Source of the DNA: Curtobacterium sp. TC1 | GTDB lineage: Bacteria > Actinomycetota > Actinomycetes > Actinomycetales > Microbacteriaceae | Assembly (NCBI RefSeq): GCF_019844075.1 | Contig: NZ_CP081964.1 | Span: 1,674,001-1,738,000 of the forward strand | Direction of reading: 5' to 3' | DNA: 64,000 bases | Made by a program: the position numbers and the translations under genes | Shown: positions 43,116 to 54,555 of the stretch, piece after piece | Layout: every line of letters begins with the position of its first letter | Numbering within the stretch: the first letter of the stretch is position 1 | The notes under the pieces: generated by a model | Seen by the model: only the letters and a program-made list of their open reading frames with translations | What the model was told of the DNA's origin: nothing | Databases searched by the model: none

Positions 43116-44120
43116 ATGGATCTGCCTGTCCTCTGGTTCGCGATCGTCGGCGTGTTCTTCGTCGGCTACTTCGTCCTCGACGGCTTCGACTTCGGTGTCG
43201 GCATGTCCCTGCCCTTCCTCGGCAAGGACGACACCGACCGCCGGGTGCTCATCAACACGATCGGCCCGGTCTGGGACCTCAACGAGACCTGGGTCATCGT
43301 CGCGGGCGCCTGCCTGTTCGCGGCGTTCCCCGAGTGGTACGCGACGATGTTCTCCGGCTTCTACCTGGCGCTGCTGCTCATCCTGGCGGCGTTGATCCTG
43401 CGCGGCGTCTCGTTCGAGTACCGGCACCAGAACAAGCACCTCGAGTGGAAGCGCCGCTTCGACCTGATGATCATCGTCGGGTCCGCCGTGCCGTCGTTCC
43501 TCTGGGGCGTCGCGTTCGGCAACGTGGTGCGCGGGATCCCGATGGACTCCGGCCACAACTACACGGGCACGCTGTTCGACCTGCTCAACCCGTTCGCACT
43601 GCTCACCGGCGTGGCCACGCTGCTGGTGTTCTTCACCCACGGCGTCGTGTTCGTCGCGCTGAAGACCGAGGGCGAGATCCGCGAGCGCGCCAAGCGACTG
43701 GCGACCCGGGCCGGCATCCTGACGATCCTCGTCGGCGCCGCGTTCCTGGTCTGGATGGCGTTCGTCCGGGCGACCCCGGCCTCGCTCGTGCTCTCCGTGG
43801 TCGCGGCGCTCGCGCTGGTCCTGGCCGTGCTGTGCAACGCCTGGGGCAAGGAGGGCCGTGCGTTCACGCTGATGGCCGTCACCATCGCCGCGATCGTGCT
43901 CGCCATGTTCACGGCGGTCTTCCCGGACGTCATGCCCGCCACCAACGACCCGGCGAACAGCCTGAACGTGTACAACGCCTCGAGCGGCTCGTACACGCTG
44001 ACGGTGATGAGCTGGGTGGCGCTGATCTTCGTCCCCCTCGTGTTCGCCTACCAGGCCTGGACCTACTGGGTGTTCCGCAAGCGTGTCTCGCGGGCCCAGG
44101 TCACCCAGGCCGCGCACTAG
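43116..44120 (+). CDS. cydB: Cytochrome bd oxidase subunit II
   Basis: This 334-residue partner of CydA starts one base after its stop. It opens with LPVLWFAIVGVFFVGYFVLD and GFDFGVGMSLPFLG, then NTIGPVWDLNETWVIVAGAC and EWYATMFSGFYLALLLILAA, the standard CydB motifs. About eight membrane helices are visible. It is required for stable haem assembly of the complex. Confidence 0.97.
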   Translation: MDLPVLWFAIVGVFFVGYFVLDGFDFGVGMSLPFLGKDDTDRRVLINTIGPVWDLNETWVIVAGACLFAAFPEWYATMFSGFYLALLLILAALILRGVSFEYRHQNKHLEWKRRFDLMIIVGSAVPSFLWGVAFGNVVRGIPMDSGHNYTGTLFDLLNPFALLTGVATLLVFFTHGVVFVALKTEGEIRERAKRLATRAGILTILVGAAFLVWMAFVRATPASLVLSVVAALALVLAVLCNAWGKEGRAFTLMAVTIAAIVLAMFTAVFPDVMPATNDPANSLNVYNASSGSYTLTVMSWVALIFVPLVFAYQAWTYWVFRKRVSRAQVTQAAH

Positions 44121-44130
44121 GCAGGCGACG

Positions 44131-45807
44131 GTGAAGCCGCTCGACCCGCGACTCCTGCGCCTGTCGCGGACGGCGCGCGGCTTCATCGTCGCGGCCGCCG
44201 GCACCGGCGTCCTCCGCACGGTCGCGACCATCGCGATCGCCTGGGGGATCGCCGCCGCCGTGACGCTCGGCATCGACGCGGTCCACGTCGGCCGTGTCCC
44301 GGACGCCCTCGGGCAGGCCCTCGCACTGCTCGGCGGAGCGTTCGTGCTCCGTGCCGTCGCGGCATGGGCGACCGACGACCTGGCGGCACGCGCCGCGGCG
44401 AAGGTGAAGAGCGAGATGCGCACGACGGTGCTCGCCCGCGCGGCCGAGCGCGGTCCGTCCTGGCTGGCGGGCCGCTCGAGTGCGGGGTTCGCCACCACCC
44501 TCGGGCCGGGGCTCGACGCGCTCGACGCCTACTTCGGCCGCTACCTGCCGCAGCTCGCGCTGACCGCGATCGCCACGCCGCTGCTGCTGGTCGCGATCGG
44601 CCTCGGTGACCTGACGAGCGGGCTGATCATCCTGTTCGCCCTGCCGGTCATCCCGGTGTTCATGATCCTGATCGGGCTCGCGACCCAGGCGCTGCAGCGG
44701 AAGCAGTCCGACGCCCTCGCGAAGCTCGGCGGCGCCTTCCTCGAGGCCGTCGAGGGCCTGTCCACGCTCAAGGTCTTCGGTCGTGCCCGCCGCCAGGTCG
44801 GCCGCATCGGTGTCGTCACGGACGAGTACCGTCGCGGCACGCTCGGGGTGCTCCGGCTGTCCTTCGTGAGCGGGTTCGCCCTCGAGCTCGCTGCGAGCCT
44901 GTCCGTCGCCCTCGTCGCGGTGTCGATCGGCATCCGGTTGGTCGACGGCTCGCTCGGGCTCGGGGCGGCGATGTTCGTCCTGGTCCTCGCTCCCGAGGCG
45001 TTCGCCCCCATCCGTCAGGTCGGTGCGGACTTCCACGCCGCCCAGGACGGCGTCGAGGCATCGGCAGCGGTCCTCGACGTGCTCGCCGACGACACGGACC
45101 CCGCGCCGCACGACGGTCCGGACACCATCGGCAGGCAGGCCGCGGGCGCGGACAGCGCGGCGGCGACGGCGTTGGCCGTGCACGGACTGACCGTCCGCCG
45201 GCCGGACGTGGTGATCGGCCCGCTCGACCTGCACGCCGGTCCCGGCACCGTCGTCGTCCTCGCCGGGCCGAGCGGCTCCGGCAAGTCGAGCCTGATCGCC
45301 GCGCTCCGCGGCGTCCTGCCGCACGACGGCACCGTCGTCGTGCCCGGTGCCGCCGGTACGACCGTCACCGAGCGCACCACCTGGGCCGACCAGCGCCCCC
45401 GCCTCGTGCGCGGGACCGTCGCCGAGAACGTCGCGCTCAGCGCGACCCCCGACGCCGCGGACGTGCGGACCGCGTTGCGCGACGCCGGGCTGGAGGTCGA
45501 CCCGGGCCTCCCGATCGGCGCCGGGGGCAGCGGCCTGTCCGGCGGGCAGGCGCAGCGCGTCGCCGTCGCGCGGGCGCTGTACCGCGCCCGCCGGGTCGGC
45601 ACGCCGTTGGTGCTGCTCGACGAGCCCACGTCGGCGCTCGACGCCGAGGCCGAGGCCCGTGTCGTCGCCGCGCTCCGCGGCCTCGCAGCCGACGGAGCCG
45701 TCGTCGTGGTCGCCAGCCACCGACCGGCGGTCGTCGCCGCGGCCGACGTCCGCGTCGACATCGGCACCGGCGGCTCGGTCACCGTCCGGACGGGGGCGCG
45801 CGCATGA
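44131..45807 (+). CDS. cydD: CydD-type ABC exporter half, thiol reductant transport
   Basis: This 558-residue half-transporter has a membrane domain (about residues 1-290) and an ATPase domain (about 335-558). The CydDC heterodimer is required to assemble cytochrome bd. Walker [10 protein letters not shown] is near residue 380, [18 protein letters not shown] carries the signature, and [14 protein letters not shown] is Walker B. GTG 44131 lies 10 bp after cydB. The stop overlaps the cydC ATG by 4 nt. Its role is known for the family: export of cysteine or glutathione, or haem-linked function. Confidence 0.94.
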   Translation: MKPLDPRLLRLSRTARGFIVAAAGTGVLRTVATIAIAWGIAAAVTLGIDAVHVGRVPDALGQALALLGGAFVLRAVAAWATDDLAARAAAKVKSEMRTTVLARAAERGPSWLAGRSSAGFATTLGPGLDALDAYFGRYLPQLALTAIATPLLLVAIGLGDLTSGLIILFALPVIPVFMILIGLATQALQRKQSDALAKLGGAFLEAVEGLSTLKVFGRARRQVGRIGVVTDEYRRGTLGVLRLSFVSGFALELAASLSVALVAVSIGIRLVDGSLGLGAAMFVLVLAPEAFAPIRQVGADFHAAQDGVEASAAVLDVLADDTDPAPHDGPDTIGRQAAGADSAAATALAVHGLTVRRPDVVIGPLDLHAGPGTVVVLAGPSGSGKSSLIAALRGVLPHDGTVVVPGAAGTTVTERTTWADQRPRLVRGTVAENVALSATPDAADVRTALRDAGLEVDPGLPIGAGGSGLSGGQAQRVAVARALYRARRVGTPLVLLDEPTSALDAEAEARVVAALRGLAADGAVVVVASHRPAVVAAADVRVDIGTGGSVTVRTGARA

Positions 45808-47564
45808 GCCGGCAGTGGGGGTCGTCCCGGCAGCGGGCGCTGTCCCGGCAGCGGGCGCTGTCCCGGCAGCGGGCGCTGTCCCGGGAGGCCCGTGGGGGCT
45901 CCGTCCTGCGCCTCGCGTTGCCGCACGGGTCGGGATGGGCGAAGGCCGTCGCCGCCGGCGCGCTCAGCGCGGTCTGCGCCGTGGCACTCCTCGCCGCGAG
46001 CGGCTACCTCATCACCCGTGCCGCCGAGCACCCGCCGATCCTGTACCTGACCCTCGTGATGGTGGGCGTCCGGGCGTTCGCCCTCGGCAGGGCGGCGCTG
46101 CGCTACGTCGACCGGCTCGCCGGGCACGACGCGTCCTTCCGGCAGCTCGCGGTGGTGCGGACCGAGATGTACCGGCGGCTCGCCTCGGTCGCGCCGGCGG
46201 GATTGGGGAGCACCGGCCGCGGCGACCTGATGACCCGACTGGTCACCGACACGGACCGGCTGCAGGACCTGCCCATCCGCGTCGTCGGACCGCTGGTGTC
46301 CGCCGGGGTCGTCGCCGTGCTGTCCGTCGTCGCCGTGGCGTGCGTGTCGGTGCCGGCAGCCGTCGTGCTCGTGCTGGCCCTGGCGGTCGCGGCGCTGCTC
46401 GGGTCGGTCGTGACACGCTCGATCGCCGAGCGCTCCGATCGCGAGACCGCGGCGGACCGCGGCCGGGTCGCCGACCTCGTGCTCGACACCGTCCGGACGC
46501 TCGACGTCTTCGCCGCCTACGGCACCCTCGACGAGCGGCTGGCGCACATCGCCCGCCTCGACGCCGGCGTCACCCGAGCGGTGCGTCGTCGCGGCACGGT
46601 CGAGTCGCTCGTCGGCGCCCTGGTCGGGCTGCTCGGCGGCGCGGCGGTCATCGGGATCCTGGCCGTCGGTGCACCAGCCGTGGTGGCCGGGGCGCTCGAC
46701 GGTCCACTCTGGGCGCTGACGGTGTTCGTGCCGCTCGCCCTGTTCGAGGTCATCGGGGGCGTACCGCTCGCCGTCCTCACGCTCCGCCGGGTGCGTGCCG
46801 CCGCCGAGCGGGTCGAGCAGGTCGTCCCGGCAGAGGTACCCGCGGGCATCGTGCCGGAACCCGAGCAGGACGCCGACCCCGCCGAACTGGCGGTGTCCGG
46901 GCCGGTCACCGTGGCGCTGCGCAACCTGACCGTGCAGTGGCCAGGAGCGCCGGCACCCGCGGTCGACGGGGCCTCGCTCGACCTGCGACCCGGCGAGGTC
47001 GTCGTGCTCGAGGGGCCGAGCGGCGCGGGGAAGTCCACCCTCGTCGACGCGCTCGTCCGGTTCGTCGACCACCGGGGCTCGTACACGCTCGACGGGACCT
47101 CGGCGAAGGACATGCACCCCGACGCCGTCCGTGCCCGCATCGGGCTCATCGAGCAGGATCCGTTCGTCTTCGACCAGTCCGTGCGGCAGAACCTGCTGTT
47201 CGCCCGCGAGACCGCCACCGACGACGAGCTGCTCGCGGTGCTCGACCGGGTCGGCCTCGGCGAGTGGGTCGGGCGTCGCGGTGGGCTCGACGCGTCGGTG
47301 GGGGAGCGCGGCGGTCTGGTGTCCGGCGGCCAGGCGCACCGCCTCGCCCTGGCCCGCGCCCTCCTGCACGCGTTCCCGGTGCTGGTGCTCGACGAACCCA
47401 CGGCGGACATCGACCCGGACCTCGGCGACGCCGTCCTGCGCGACCTCGTGACGACGGCCCGCGCAGCGGGCCGCACGATCGTGATCGTGTCGCACGTGCC
47501 GGTCAGCACGGACCTGGTCGACCGCACCCTGCGGATGCGGGACGGGCGCCTGCTCGCAGGGTGA
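45804..47564 (+). CDS. cydC: CydC-type ABC exporter half with repeated N-terminus
   Basis: This is a 586-residue half-transporter and the partner of CydD. After ATG 45804 the first 30 residues are unusual: an S-R-Q-R-A-L motif repeated three times, coded by three identical 18-bp units. The membrane domain follows (about 35-310), then the ATPase with Walker [10 protein letters not shown], signature [17 protein letters not shown] and Walker [17 protein letters not shown]. An alternative start further down would remove the repeats; no strong ribosome site decides it. The stop TGA 47562-47564 is 50 bp before leuS. Confidence 0.93.
   Translation: MSRQWGSSRQRALSRQRALSRQRALSREARGGSVLRLALPHGSGWAKAVAAGALSAVCAVALLAASGYLITRAAEHPPILYLTLVMVGVRAFALGRAALRYVDRLAGHDASFRQLAVVRTEMYRRLASVAPAGLGSTGRGDLMTRLVTDTDRLQDLPIRVVGPLVSAGVVAVLSVVAVACVSVPAAVVLVLALAVAALLGSVVTRSIAERSDRETAADRGRVADLVLDTVRTLDVFAAYGTLDERLAHIARLDAGVTRAVRRRGTVESLVGALVGLLGGAAVIGILAVGAPAVVAGALDGPLWALTVFVPLALFEVIGGVPLAVLTLRRVRAAAERVEQVVPAEVPAGIVPEPEQDADPAELAVSGPVTVALRNLTVQWPGAPAPAVDGASLDLRPGEVVVLEGPSGAGKSTLVDALVRFVDHRGSYTLDGTSAKDMHPDAVRARIGLIEQDPFVFDQSVRQNLLFARETATDDELLAVLDRVGLGEWVGRRGGLDASVGERGGLVSGGQAHRLALARALLHAFPVLVLDEPTADIDPDLGDAVLRDLVTTARAAGRTIVIVSHVPVSTDLVDRTLRMRDGRLLAG
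45825..45878 (+). repeat. Three perfect 18-bp tandem repeats at the cydC 5' end
   Basis: TCCCGGCAGCGGGCGCTG occurs at 45825-45842, 45843-45860 and 45861-45878 without a mismatch, with a partial fourth copy after. Each unit codes S-R-Q-R-A-L. Slippage would add or remove six residues without breaking the frame. Confidence 0.95.
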
Positions 47565-47600
47565 GCCGGCGGGCGGACGCGGGACGGGCCTCCCGGCTTG

Positions 47601-47606
47601 TATCGT
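47601..47606 (+). promoter_or_regulatory. Probable -10 element of leuS
   Basis: TATCGT lies 8 nt before GTG 47615. No Shine-Dalgarno sequence separates them, so a leaderless or very short-leader mRNA is likely. No T-box leader fits in the 50-bp gap. Confidence 0.4.
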
Positions 47607-47614
47607 TGACGACC

Positions 47615-50155
47615 GTGACCACCGAGCAGCACGCCGAGGACCCGAACGCCTACGACTTCCGTCGTATCCAGGAGAAGTGGCAGCCCCGCTGGGAAGAGCT
47701 CGGGCTCTTCACCACCGACCTCGACGACACCCGTCCGCGCAAGTACATCCTCGAGATGTTCCCGTACCCGTCCGGCGACCTCCACATGGGGCACGCCGAG
47801 AACTGGGCGCTCGGTGACTTCGTCGCGCGCTACTGGCGCCAGCAGGGCTTCAACGTCCTGCACCCCATCGGCTGGGACTCGTTCGGCCTGCCCGCCGAGA
47901 ACGCCGCGATCAAGCGCGGGGTGGACCCGAAGGACTGGACCTACGCGAACATCGCGCAGCAGAAGGCGTCCTTCAAGCGCTACGCGCCGTCGTTCGACTG
48001 GAGCACCGAGATCCACACCTCGGACCCCGAGTACTACAAGTGGAACCAGTGGCTGTTCCTGAAGATGTACGAGAAGGGCCTGGCGTACCGCAAGGACAGC
48101 TGGGTCAACTGGGACCCGGTGGACCAGACCGTGCTCGCGAACGAGCAGGTCCTGCCGGACGGCACCTCGGACCGCTCCGGTGCCGTCGTCGTCAAGAAGA
48201 AGCTCACGCAGTGGTACTTCAAGATCACGGAGTACGCCGACCGCCTGCTCGACGACCTCAACCAGCTCGAGGGCCGGTGGCCCGCCAAGGTCATCGCGCA
48301 GCAGCGGAACTGGATCGGTCGCTCGGTCGGTGCCGACGTCGATTTCGTCATCGAGGGCCGGGACGAGCCCGTCACGGTCTTCACGACGCGACCCGACACG
48401 ATCCACGGCGTGACGTTCCTGGTCGTCGCGCCGGATTCCGACCTGGCGGCTGAGCTCGTCTCGTCTGCTCCGGACGACGTCCGGGCTGCGTTCGATTCGT
48501 ACCTGGTCGCCACCCAGAAGACCTCGGAGATCGACCGGCAGAACGCCGACCGGCCGAAGACCGGTGTGCCGCTCGGCCGCTTCGCGATCCACCCGCTCAC
48601 GGGTGAGCGCCTGCCGATCTGGGCCGCCGACTACGTGCTCGCCGACTACGGTCACGGCGCGGTCATGGCCGTCCCGGCGCACGACCAGCGCGACCTCGAC
48701 TTCGCGCGGGCGTTCGACCTGCCGGTGAAGGTCGTCGTCGACACCAACGCCGCCGTCACCGGTGCGATCCCGGTGATCACCGAGGACACCGAGCTGCCCG
48801 ACCGCAACCCGGCCACGACCGGCGAGGCCCTGACGGGGCAGGGCCGGATGATCAACTCCGGGCCGCTCGACGGCATGTCGAAGCAGCACGCGATCACCGC
48901 CGCGATCTCGCTGCTCGAGGAGCGCGGGACCGGCCGCGCCGCCAAGACCTACCGCCTGCGCGACTGGCTCATCTCGCGCCAGCGCTTCTGGGGTACGCCG
49001 ATCCCGATCATCCACGGTGCCGACGGCAGCGAGCACCCCGTGCCGCTCGACCAGCTGCCGGTGCGACTGCCCGACACCGACGGGCTCGACCTCAAGCCGA
49101 AGGGCACCTCGCCGCTCGGCGGCGCGACCGACTGGGTCAACGTGCCGAACCCGGTCGACGGCACGCCCGCGCTCCGTGACACCGACACGATGGACACCTT
49201 CGTCGACTCGTCGTGGTACTTCCTGCGCTTCCTGGCGGCGAACGACGACACCCAGGCGTTCGACCCCGCGATCGCCCGCAAGTGGGCGCCGGTCGACCAG
49301 TACATCGGCGGGATCGAGCACGCGATCCTGCACCTGCTGTACGCACGCTTCGTCACCAAGGTGCTGTTCGACCTCGGCTACCTCGACTTCACCGAGCCGT
49401 TCTCGGCGCTGCTCAACCAGGGCATGGTGCTGTCCGGTGGCTCGAAGATGTCGAAGTCCAAGGGCGGCGTCTCGCTCGGGGACGAGCTCGACGCGAACGG
49501 CGTCGACGCGATCCGTCTGGTGATGGGCTTCGCCGGGCCGCCGGAGGACGACATCAACTGGGAGGACGTCTCCCCGTCCGCCTCGGCACGCTTCCTGGCT
49601 CGCGCCTACCGCCTGGCGACCGACGTCACGTCGACTCCCGACGTCGTCTGGGCCGAGGGTGACCGCGCCCTGCGCCAGGTGACGCACCGGTTCCTGGCCG
49701 ATGCGCCCGGACTGATGGAGTCGTTCAAGTTCAACGTCGTGATCGCGCGGCTCATGGACCTGGTGAACGTGACCCGCAAGGCGATCGACAGCGGCCCCGG
49801 TGCCGCCGACCCCGCCGTGCGCGAAGCCGTCGAGACCGTCACGCTCGGCCTCGCCGTGTTCGCGCCGTACACCGGCGAGGAGATGTGGGAGCAGCTCGGG
49901 TACGAGGCCACCGTCGCGCTGCACGGCTGGCGGAAGGCCGACCCGACGCTGCTCGTGCAGGAGACCCTGACGGCCGTCGTGCAGGTCAACGGCAAGGTGC
50001 GCGACTCGTTCGAGGTGTCGAAGTCGATCGAGCCGTCGGAGCTCGAGGCGCTCGCGCGGGCCTCCGCGAACGTGCAGCGGTACATCGGTGACCGCGAGAT
50101 CGTGAAGGTCATCGTGCGGGCGCCGAAGCTCGTGAACATCGCGATCAAGGGGTAG
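47615..50155 (+). CDS. leuS: Leucyl-tRNA synthetase
   Basis: This 846-residue class I synthetase charges tRNA-Leu with leucine in the cytoplasm. The HIGH motif is HMGH in [12 protein letters not shown] (about residues 49-60) and the KMSKS motif is KMSKSKGG (about 611-618). The CP1 editing domain lies between, with [20 protein letters not shown] and [20 protein letters not shown]. The C-terminal anticodon-binding domain ends [15 protein letters not shown]. Length is normal. GTG 47615 was chosen; TTG 47606 would add three residues. A palindromic terminator lies 66 bp downstream. Confidence 0.97.
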   Translation: MTTEQHAEDPNAYDFRRIQEKWQPRWEELGLFTTDLDDTRPRKYILEMFPYPSGDLHMGHAENWALGDFVARYWRQQGFNVLHPIGWDSFGLPAENAAIKRGVDPKDWTYANIAQQKASFKRYAPSFDWSTEIHTSDPEYYKWNQWLFLKMYEKGLAYRKDSWVNWDPVDQTVLANEQVLPDGTSDRSGAVVVKKKLTQWYFKITEYADRLLDDLNQLEGRWPAKVIAQQRNWIGRSVGADVDFVIEGRDEPVTVFTTRPDTIHGVTFLVVAPDSDLAAELVSSAPDDVRAAFDSYLVATQKTSEIDRQNADRPKTGVPLGRFAIHPLTGERLPIWAADYVLADYGHGAVMAVPAHDQRDLDFARAFDLPVKVVVDTNAAVTGAIPVITEDTELPDRNPATTGEALTGQGRMINSGPLDGMSKQHAITAAISLLEERGTGRAAKTYRLRDWLISRQRFWGTPIPIIHGADGSEHPVPLDQLPVRLPDTDGLDLKPKGTSPLGGATDWVNVPNPVDGTPALRDTDTMDTFVDSSWYFLRFLAANDDTQAFDPAIARKWAPVDQYIGGIEHAILHLLYARFVTKVLFDLGYLDFTEPFSALLNQGMVLSGGSKMSKSKGGVSLGDELDANGVDAIRLVMGFAGPPEDDINWEDVSPSASARFLARAYRLATDVTSTPDVVWAEGDRALRQVTHRFLADAPGLMESFKFNVVIARLMDLVNVTRKAIDSGPGAADPAVREAVETVTLGLAVFAPYTGEEMWEQLGYEATVALHGWRKADPTLLVQETLTAVVQVNGKVRDSFEVSKSIEPSELEALARASANVQRYIGDREIVKVIVRAPKLVNIAIKG

Positions 50156-50220
50156 TCGGAGCGCGTCGCTGGCCGCCCACAGGGTGGACGGCCGGCACGC
50201 CTGTCCACAGACCAGCACTC

Positions 50221-50248
50221 CGGAGCCCGGCCGATCGGCCGGGCTCCG
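50221..50248 (+). terminator. Terminator of leuS, perfect 28-bp palindrome
   Basis: CGGAGCCCGGCCGATCGGCC (50221-50240) continues to 50248 as one perfect palindrome with GATC at the centre. It ends 13 bp before the comEA ATG. Confidence 0.7.
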
Positions 50249-50261
50249 TAGCGTTCCGGGC

Positions 50262-51056
50262 ATGTCGTCGCCCTCGTCGCCCTCGTCGCCGGAACCGCGG
50301 TCACCGCACGGCGCGCCGTCGTCGGGACGCGTGCCGTGGTCACGGTTGGCGCTGTCGCCGCGGGCCGCGGTGGTGCTGGCCGGGGTCGTCGTGGCGGTCG
50401 CGCTCGTGGTGGTCCTGGTCGGGTCGTTGTCGGGGCGCGGTGGTGCCGGAGCGGGCGGGGTCGTGGTCAACGGGGCTCCGACCGTGTCGCCGACCGCCGG
50501 TCCGCCGGACGCCGGTTCGCCGACCGCAGACCCGGCAGCCGGTGAGGGGACGGCCACCACGGGCACGGCGGGTGTCGTGGTGCACGTGCTCGGGGCGGTC
50601 GAGCGCGACGGTGTGGTGCGCCTGGCGCCGTCGAGCCGGGTCACGGACGCGATCGAGCGAGCCGGCGGGGCGACGGCGGACGCCGACCTCGCTCGGTTGA
50701 ACCTGGCCCGGGTGCTGACCGACGGGGAGCGGTTGTACGTGCCGCGGGTGGGCGAGGGCGAGGTCCCGTCGGCGCTCGATCCGGTGGACGGTGGCGCGGC
50801 CGCAGCGACCGGGGGCGGCGGGAGCGCGGACGACGGCGCGGGTGCGGCGGGACCCGGCGGCGCCGCCGTCGTCGACCTGAACAGTGCCGACCAGGCTGCG
50901 CTCGAGACCCTGCCCGGCATCGGTCCGGGGTTGGCCGGCCGGATCCTGGCCTGGCGCGACGAACACGGTCGGTTCACCGCGGTCGAGGACCTGCTCGACG
51001 TCAGCGGCATCGGCGACGTCCGGTTCGCCGAGCTCCGCGATCGTGTGCGGGTGTGA
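50262..51056 (+). CDS. comEA: ComEA-family DNA-binding protein
   Basis: This is a 264-residue protein with a short Ser/Pro-rich cytoplasmic N-terminus and one membrane anchor (about residues 38-58, AVVLAGVVVAVALVVVLVG). A Thr/Pro/Gly linker leads to an SLBB-like domain (VVHVLGAVERDGVVRL) and a C-terminal helix-hairpin-helix DNA-binding domain. The last contains VVDLNSADQAALETLPGIGP and FTAVEDLLDVSGIGDVRFAE. In competent bacteria ComEA binds incoming DNA outside the membrane. ATG 50262 was chosen. comEC follows after 3 bp, so the two are co-transcribed. Confidence 0.93.
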   Translation: MSSPSSPSSPEPRSPHGAPSSGRVPWSRLALSPRAAVVLAGVVVAVALVVVLVGSLSGRGGAGAGGVVVNGAPTVSPTAGPPDAGSPTADPAAGEGTATTGTAGVVVHVLGAVERDGVVRLAPSSRVTDAIERAGGATADADLARLNLARVLTDGERLYVPRVGEGEVPSALDPVDGGAAAATGGGGSADDGAGAAGPGGAAVVDLNSADQAALETLPGIGPGLAGRILAWRDEHGRFTAVEDLLDVSGIGDVRFAELRDRVRV

Positions 51057-51059
51057 GCG

Positions 51060-53413
51060 GTGCCGGTCACGATGCCCGTACCCGTACAGCTGCGGCCGAG
51101 CGCGGCGGACCTGCGGGTGGCAGCGCCCGTCGTGACGGCCTGGATCGCCACGGCCGTGCTCGTCGGGGGACCGGGAGCGGCTCCCGTCGTCGCTGCCGTG
51201 GCCGCCGTGCTGGCCGGAGGGAGCGCGCTCGTGGCCGGCCGTCGTCGGCGGACGGCGTCTGCCTGCGCCGGCCCCGTGCTCCTCGCGGCAGGGCTGACCG
51301 CGCTGCTGGCGGTCTCGGTCGCCGTGGGGGAGACCCGCCGTGCACCGGAGCCGCTCCGGGCTCTCGCCTCCGGCTCGGGTGCCGTCCCGTTCGACGCGGT
51401 CCTGTCGCGCGACCTGGGCCCGGGTGACCGATCCGTGGTCGCGACGCTCGAGCGCGCCGACACCCTGGGCGCGCTCCGGGCACCGGTCCGGCTCGTGCCG
51501 GCGGGTGACGACCACGACAGGGTGCTGGCCGCGGGCACGCGGGTGACCGGTACCGGGACTCTCGAACCCGATGCCCCCGGAGCCGCGACCGCGTTCGTGC
51601 TCTTCGTCCGGGGTGCGCCGACCACTGAGCCTCCCGGCGGACTGCTCGGAGCGACCGACGTCGCTCGCCAGGCCTTCGTCCGCGCGACGGCCGGTCTGCC
51701 CGAGCCGGGGGCCGCGCTCCTGCGCGGCCTGGCGATCGGTGACCGTTCCGGCCTCGACCCGGAGACCGAGGCGGCCATGGAGACGTCGGCGCTGACCCAC
51801 CTGACCGCGGTGTCCGGGTCGAACTGCGCCGTGGTGGTCGGCCTGGTGGTGGTGGTCGGGCGGCTCTGCGGTGCTCCCCGTGGCATCCGGGCGGCGTCGG
51901 CCGTCGCCGTCCTGCTCGCCTTCGTGGTGCTCGTCCGGCCCGACCCGTCGATCGTCCGGGCCACGGTGATGGCGGTCGTCGTGCTGGTCGTGCACCTGTC
52001 CGGCCGCCCCGTGCGCGGTGTGCCGCTCGTCGCACTGGCCGCGATCGGCATGCTCGTGGTGGACCCCTGGTTCGCGCGATCGTTCGGGTTCGCGCTGTCC
52101 GTGCTCGCCACGTCCGGCATCGTGGTGCTCGGACCACCGCTCACAACGCTGTTCGCCCGACGGCTGTGGGCGCCGATCGCCGTGTCACTGGCGGTGCCGG
52201 TGGCGGCGCAGGTCGAGTGCTGGCCCGTGACGATCCCGCTGTCGGCGGCCCTGCCGACCTACGCGGTGCCGGCGAACCTGCTGGCCGAGCCCCTGGCGCC
52301 GATCGTCACCGTCGTCGGCCTCGGTGCGTGTCTGCTCGCGCCGGTCTGGCCGTGGGGCGGGTCGGTGCTCGCAGCCGTCGCCTGGGTGCCCGCATCGGCG
52401 GTCGGTGGCATCGCCCACGGCGCCGCAGGACTGCCGTACGCGTCGGCTCCCTGGCCGGGCGGCACGGTCGGCGTGGGCGGCGCGGTGCTCGTCAGCGCGT
52501 GCCTCGCGGTCGCCGTGCTGAGCACACCGACGGTCAGGAACCGCCTGCTGCTCGTCGCGGGCGTGGTCGTCGTGGTCGGTGTCGCCGCCGTCGCGGTCCC
52601 GGTGCTGGTCGTGCGCGGCACCGTTCCGCGGGACTGGGCGGTCGCTGCGTGCGACGTCGGACAAGGGGACGCCGTGCTGGTCCGCGGCGGCACCCGCACG
52701 GCGTTGATCGACACCGGGGACGACCCGGAGCGCCTACGCGCCTGCCTCGAGCTGCTGCGGATCAGCAGGATCGACCTGCTCGTCCTCACGCACTTCGACC
52801 GCGACCACGTCGGTGCGGTGGACGAGGTCGCGGGCATGGTCGACACGGCACTGGTCGGACCCGTCGGTCGCGCATCGGACACCCGCGTCGTGCGGGACCT
52901 GCAGCGCGGTGGCGTCGACGTCCGGCGGGCCGACGACCGGGTGTCCGGTGTGCTCGGGCCGCTCAGCTGGCGCGTCGTGTGGCCGCGTGCGGGCGATCCG
53001 GACGCGGGCAACGACGCCAGCATCGTGCTCGTGACCGAGCCAACGCCGGGCGACGGCTGCTCCACGTGCCTGTCCGGGGTGTTCCTCGGCGACCTGGGCG
53101 AGACCGCGCAGCGTCGACTCCGTTCCGGTGGCGGGCTGCCCGCCGGCCCGCTCGACGTCGTGAAGGTCTCGCACCACGGTTCGGCGGACCAGGACCCGCT
53201 GCTGTACCGACAGCTCGCGGCCCGTGTCGGACTCGTCGGCGTCGGCGCGGACAACACCTACGGCCACCCGACACGCTCGGCGCTGTCGATGCTCGCGTCG
53301 GCGGGGACCGCGGCGTACCGGACCGACGAACTCGGCACCGTCGTGGTCGGTCGGACGGGCGCGGACGACCTGCGGGTGTGGACGGAGCGCACGCCGTCGG
53401 CGGCCGCCCGTAG
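51060..53413 (+). CDS. comEC: ComEC/Rec2-family DNA channel; no in-frame stop
   Basis: This is a polytopic DNA-uptake channel of about 784 recognisable residues. N-terminal helices precede an OB-like domain, then the Competence domain (LPEPGAALLRGLAIGDRSGL, LTHLTAVSGSNCAVVVGLVV). The C-terminal metallo-beta-lactamase domain has ACDVGQGDAVLV, THFDRDHVG and KVSHHGSADQDPLLY. The likely end is near 53413, where TAG 53411-53413 lies in another frame. The comEC frame has no stop there and stays open, through holA, until 54344. Codon use becomes poor after about 53413. A 1-nt deletion near the end is the simplest explanation; a true 870-bp overlap is unlikely. GTG 51060 is 3 bp after comEA. Confidence 0.85.
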
Positions 53414-53472
53414 GATCGTCGGAGCACTCGTCGCACCGGCACCGTCCGGGGCGGCACCACCGGAAGGACCGC

Positions 53473-54492
53473 ATGCCCGCCAAGAAGCCCGCGCGCGCCG
53501 CAGCGAAGATCGACCAGGTGCCCTGGTCGGGGATCCGACCGGCTCCCGTCGTGCTCGTGACCGGACCCGAGGCGTTCCTGGCGGACCGTGCCAGCAGCGT
53601 GCTCAAGGACCTGCTCGTGGGCGAGGACCCGGCGCTCGAGGTGCACGACCTCGAAGCCGACCAGTACGCCCCCGGCCTGCTCGCGACGCTCGCGAGCCCC
53701 TCGCTGTTCGGCGAGCCGCGACTGGTGCGGGTCACCAACGTCGAGAAGTGCACCGACGCCTTCATCACCGAGACCATCTCGTACCTGCAGGCTCCAGCCG
53801 ACGACGTCACCCTGGTGCTCCGGCACGGCGGCGGCGTACGCGGCAAGAAGCTCCTCGACACGATCCGCAGCGGCGTCGGCGGTGGCGTCGAGGTCCTGTG
53901 CGACGAGCTCAAGCGCGAGACCGACCGCATCGACTTCGTGAACGCCGAGTTCCGCGCCGCCCGACGCAAGATCGCGCCCTCGGCGGTCCGCACCCTCGTG
54001 GTGGCCTTCGCCGACGACCTGGCCGAACTCGCCGCCGCGTGCCGGCAGCTCCTGGCGGACGAGGCGCAGGAGATCACCGACAAGGTCGTCGACAAGTACT
54101 ACGGCGGTCGCGTCGAGACGAACGCGTTCAAGGTGGCCGACATCGCCCTGGCCGGACGCTCCGCCCCGGCGATCGTCGAGCTGCGGCACGCACTGACCAC
54201 CGGCGAAGCGCCCGTGCCGATCGTCGCCGCGTTCGCGAGCAAGATCCGCACGATGGCGAAGGTCAGCGCGTTCCGCGGGCCGAGCGGCCAGGCGGCGTCG
54301 GCGCTCGGCATGGCGCCGTGGCAGGTGCAGCGCGCGCAGCGTGACGTCGCCGGGTGGTCCGAAGCCGGACTCGCGAATGCGATCACGAGCATCGCCGAGG
54401 CGGACACCGCGGTGAAGGGCGGCTCGCGCGACGCGCACTACGCGCTCGAGGTCATGGTCCGCACCATCGCCCGACGCGGCGAGGCGCGCTGA
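53473..54492 (+). CDS. holA: DNA polymerase III subunit delta
   Basis: This is a 339-residue clamp-loader subunit that opens the sliding clamp. Order of motifs: PVVLVTGPEAFLADRASSVL in the N-terminal AAA+ like fold, TLASPSLFGEPRLVRVTNVE, DVTLVLRHGGGVRGKKLLDT, and the collar domain with VDKYYGGRVETNAFKVAD and KIRTMAKVSAFRG. It lacks the Walker A of the gamma subunit, as expected. ATG 53473 has GGAAGGA 4 nt upstream. It directly follows comEC, a conserved actinobacterial gene order. Confidence 0.94.
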   Translation: MPAKKPARAAAKIDQVPWSGIRPAPVVLVTGPEAFLADRASSVLKDLLVGEDPALEVHDLEADQYAPGLLATLASPSLFGEPRLVRVTNVEKCTDAFITETISYLQAPADDVTLVLRHGGGVRGKKLLDTIRSGVGGGVEVLCDELKRETDRIDFVNAEFRAARRKIAPSAVRTLVVAFADDLAELAAACRQLLADEAQEITDKVVDKYYGGRVETNAFKVADIALAGRSAPAIVELRHALTTGEAPVPIVAAFASKIRTMAKVSAFRGPSGQAASALGMAPWQVQRAQRDVAGWSEAGLANAITSIAEADTAVKGGSRDAHYALEVMVRTIARRGEAR

Positions 54493-54555
54493 GGCGACCC
54501 GCGTCTCCCGGTCGTCGAGCGGTCGTCGAGCGGTCGTCGTGCGCCCACACCCGCG

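Noticed and set aside
47565..47614. T-box or other tRNA-sensing leader before leuS
   Set aside because: Only 50 bp separate cydC and leuS, and the -10-like hexamer lies 8 nt before the start codon. There is no space for a riboswitch.
46517..52144. Very long antisense open frame (about 1,870 codons) across cydC, leuS and comEA
   Set aside because: It is the mirror of well-supported genes with intact motifs. The composition is Ser/Thr/Arg-rich and not protein-like.
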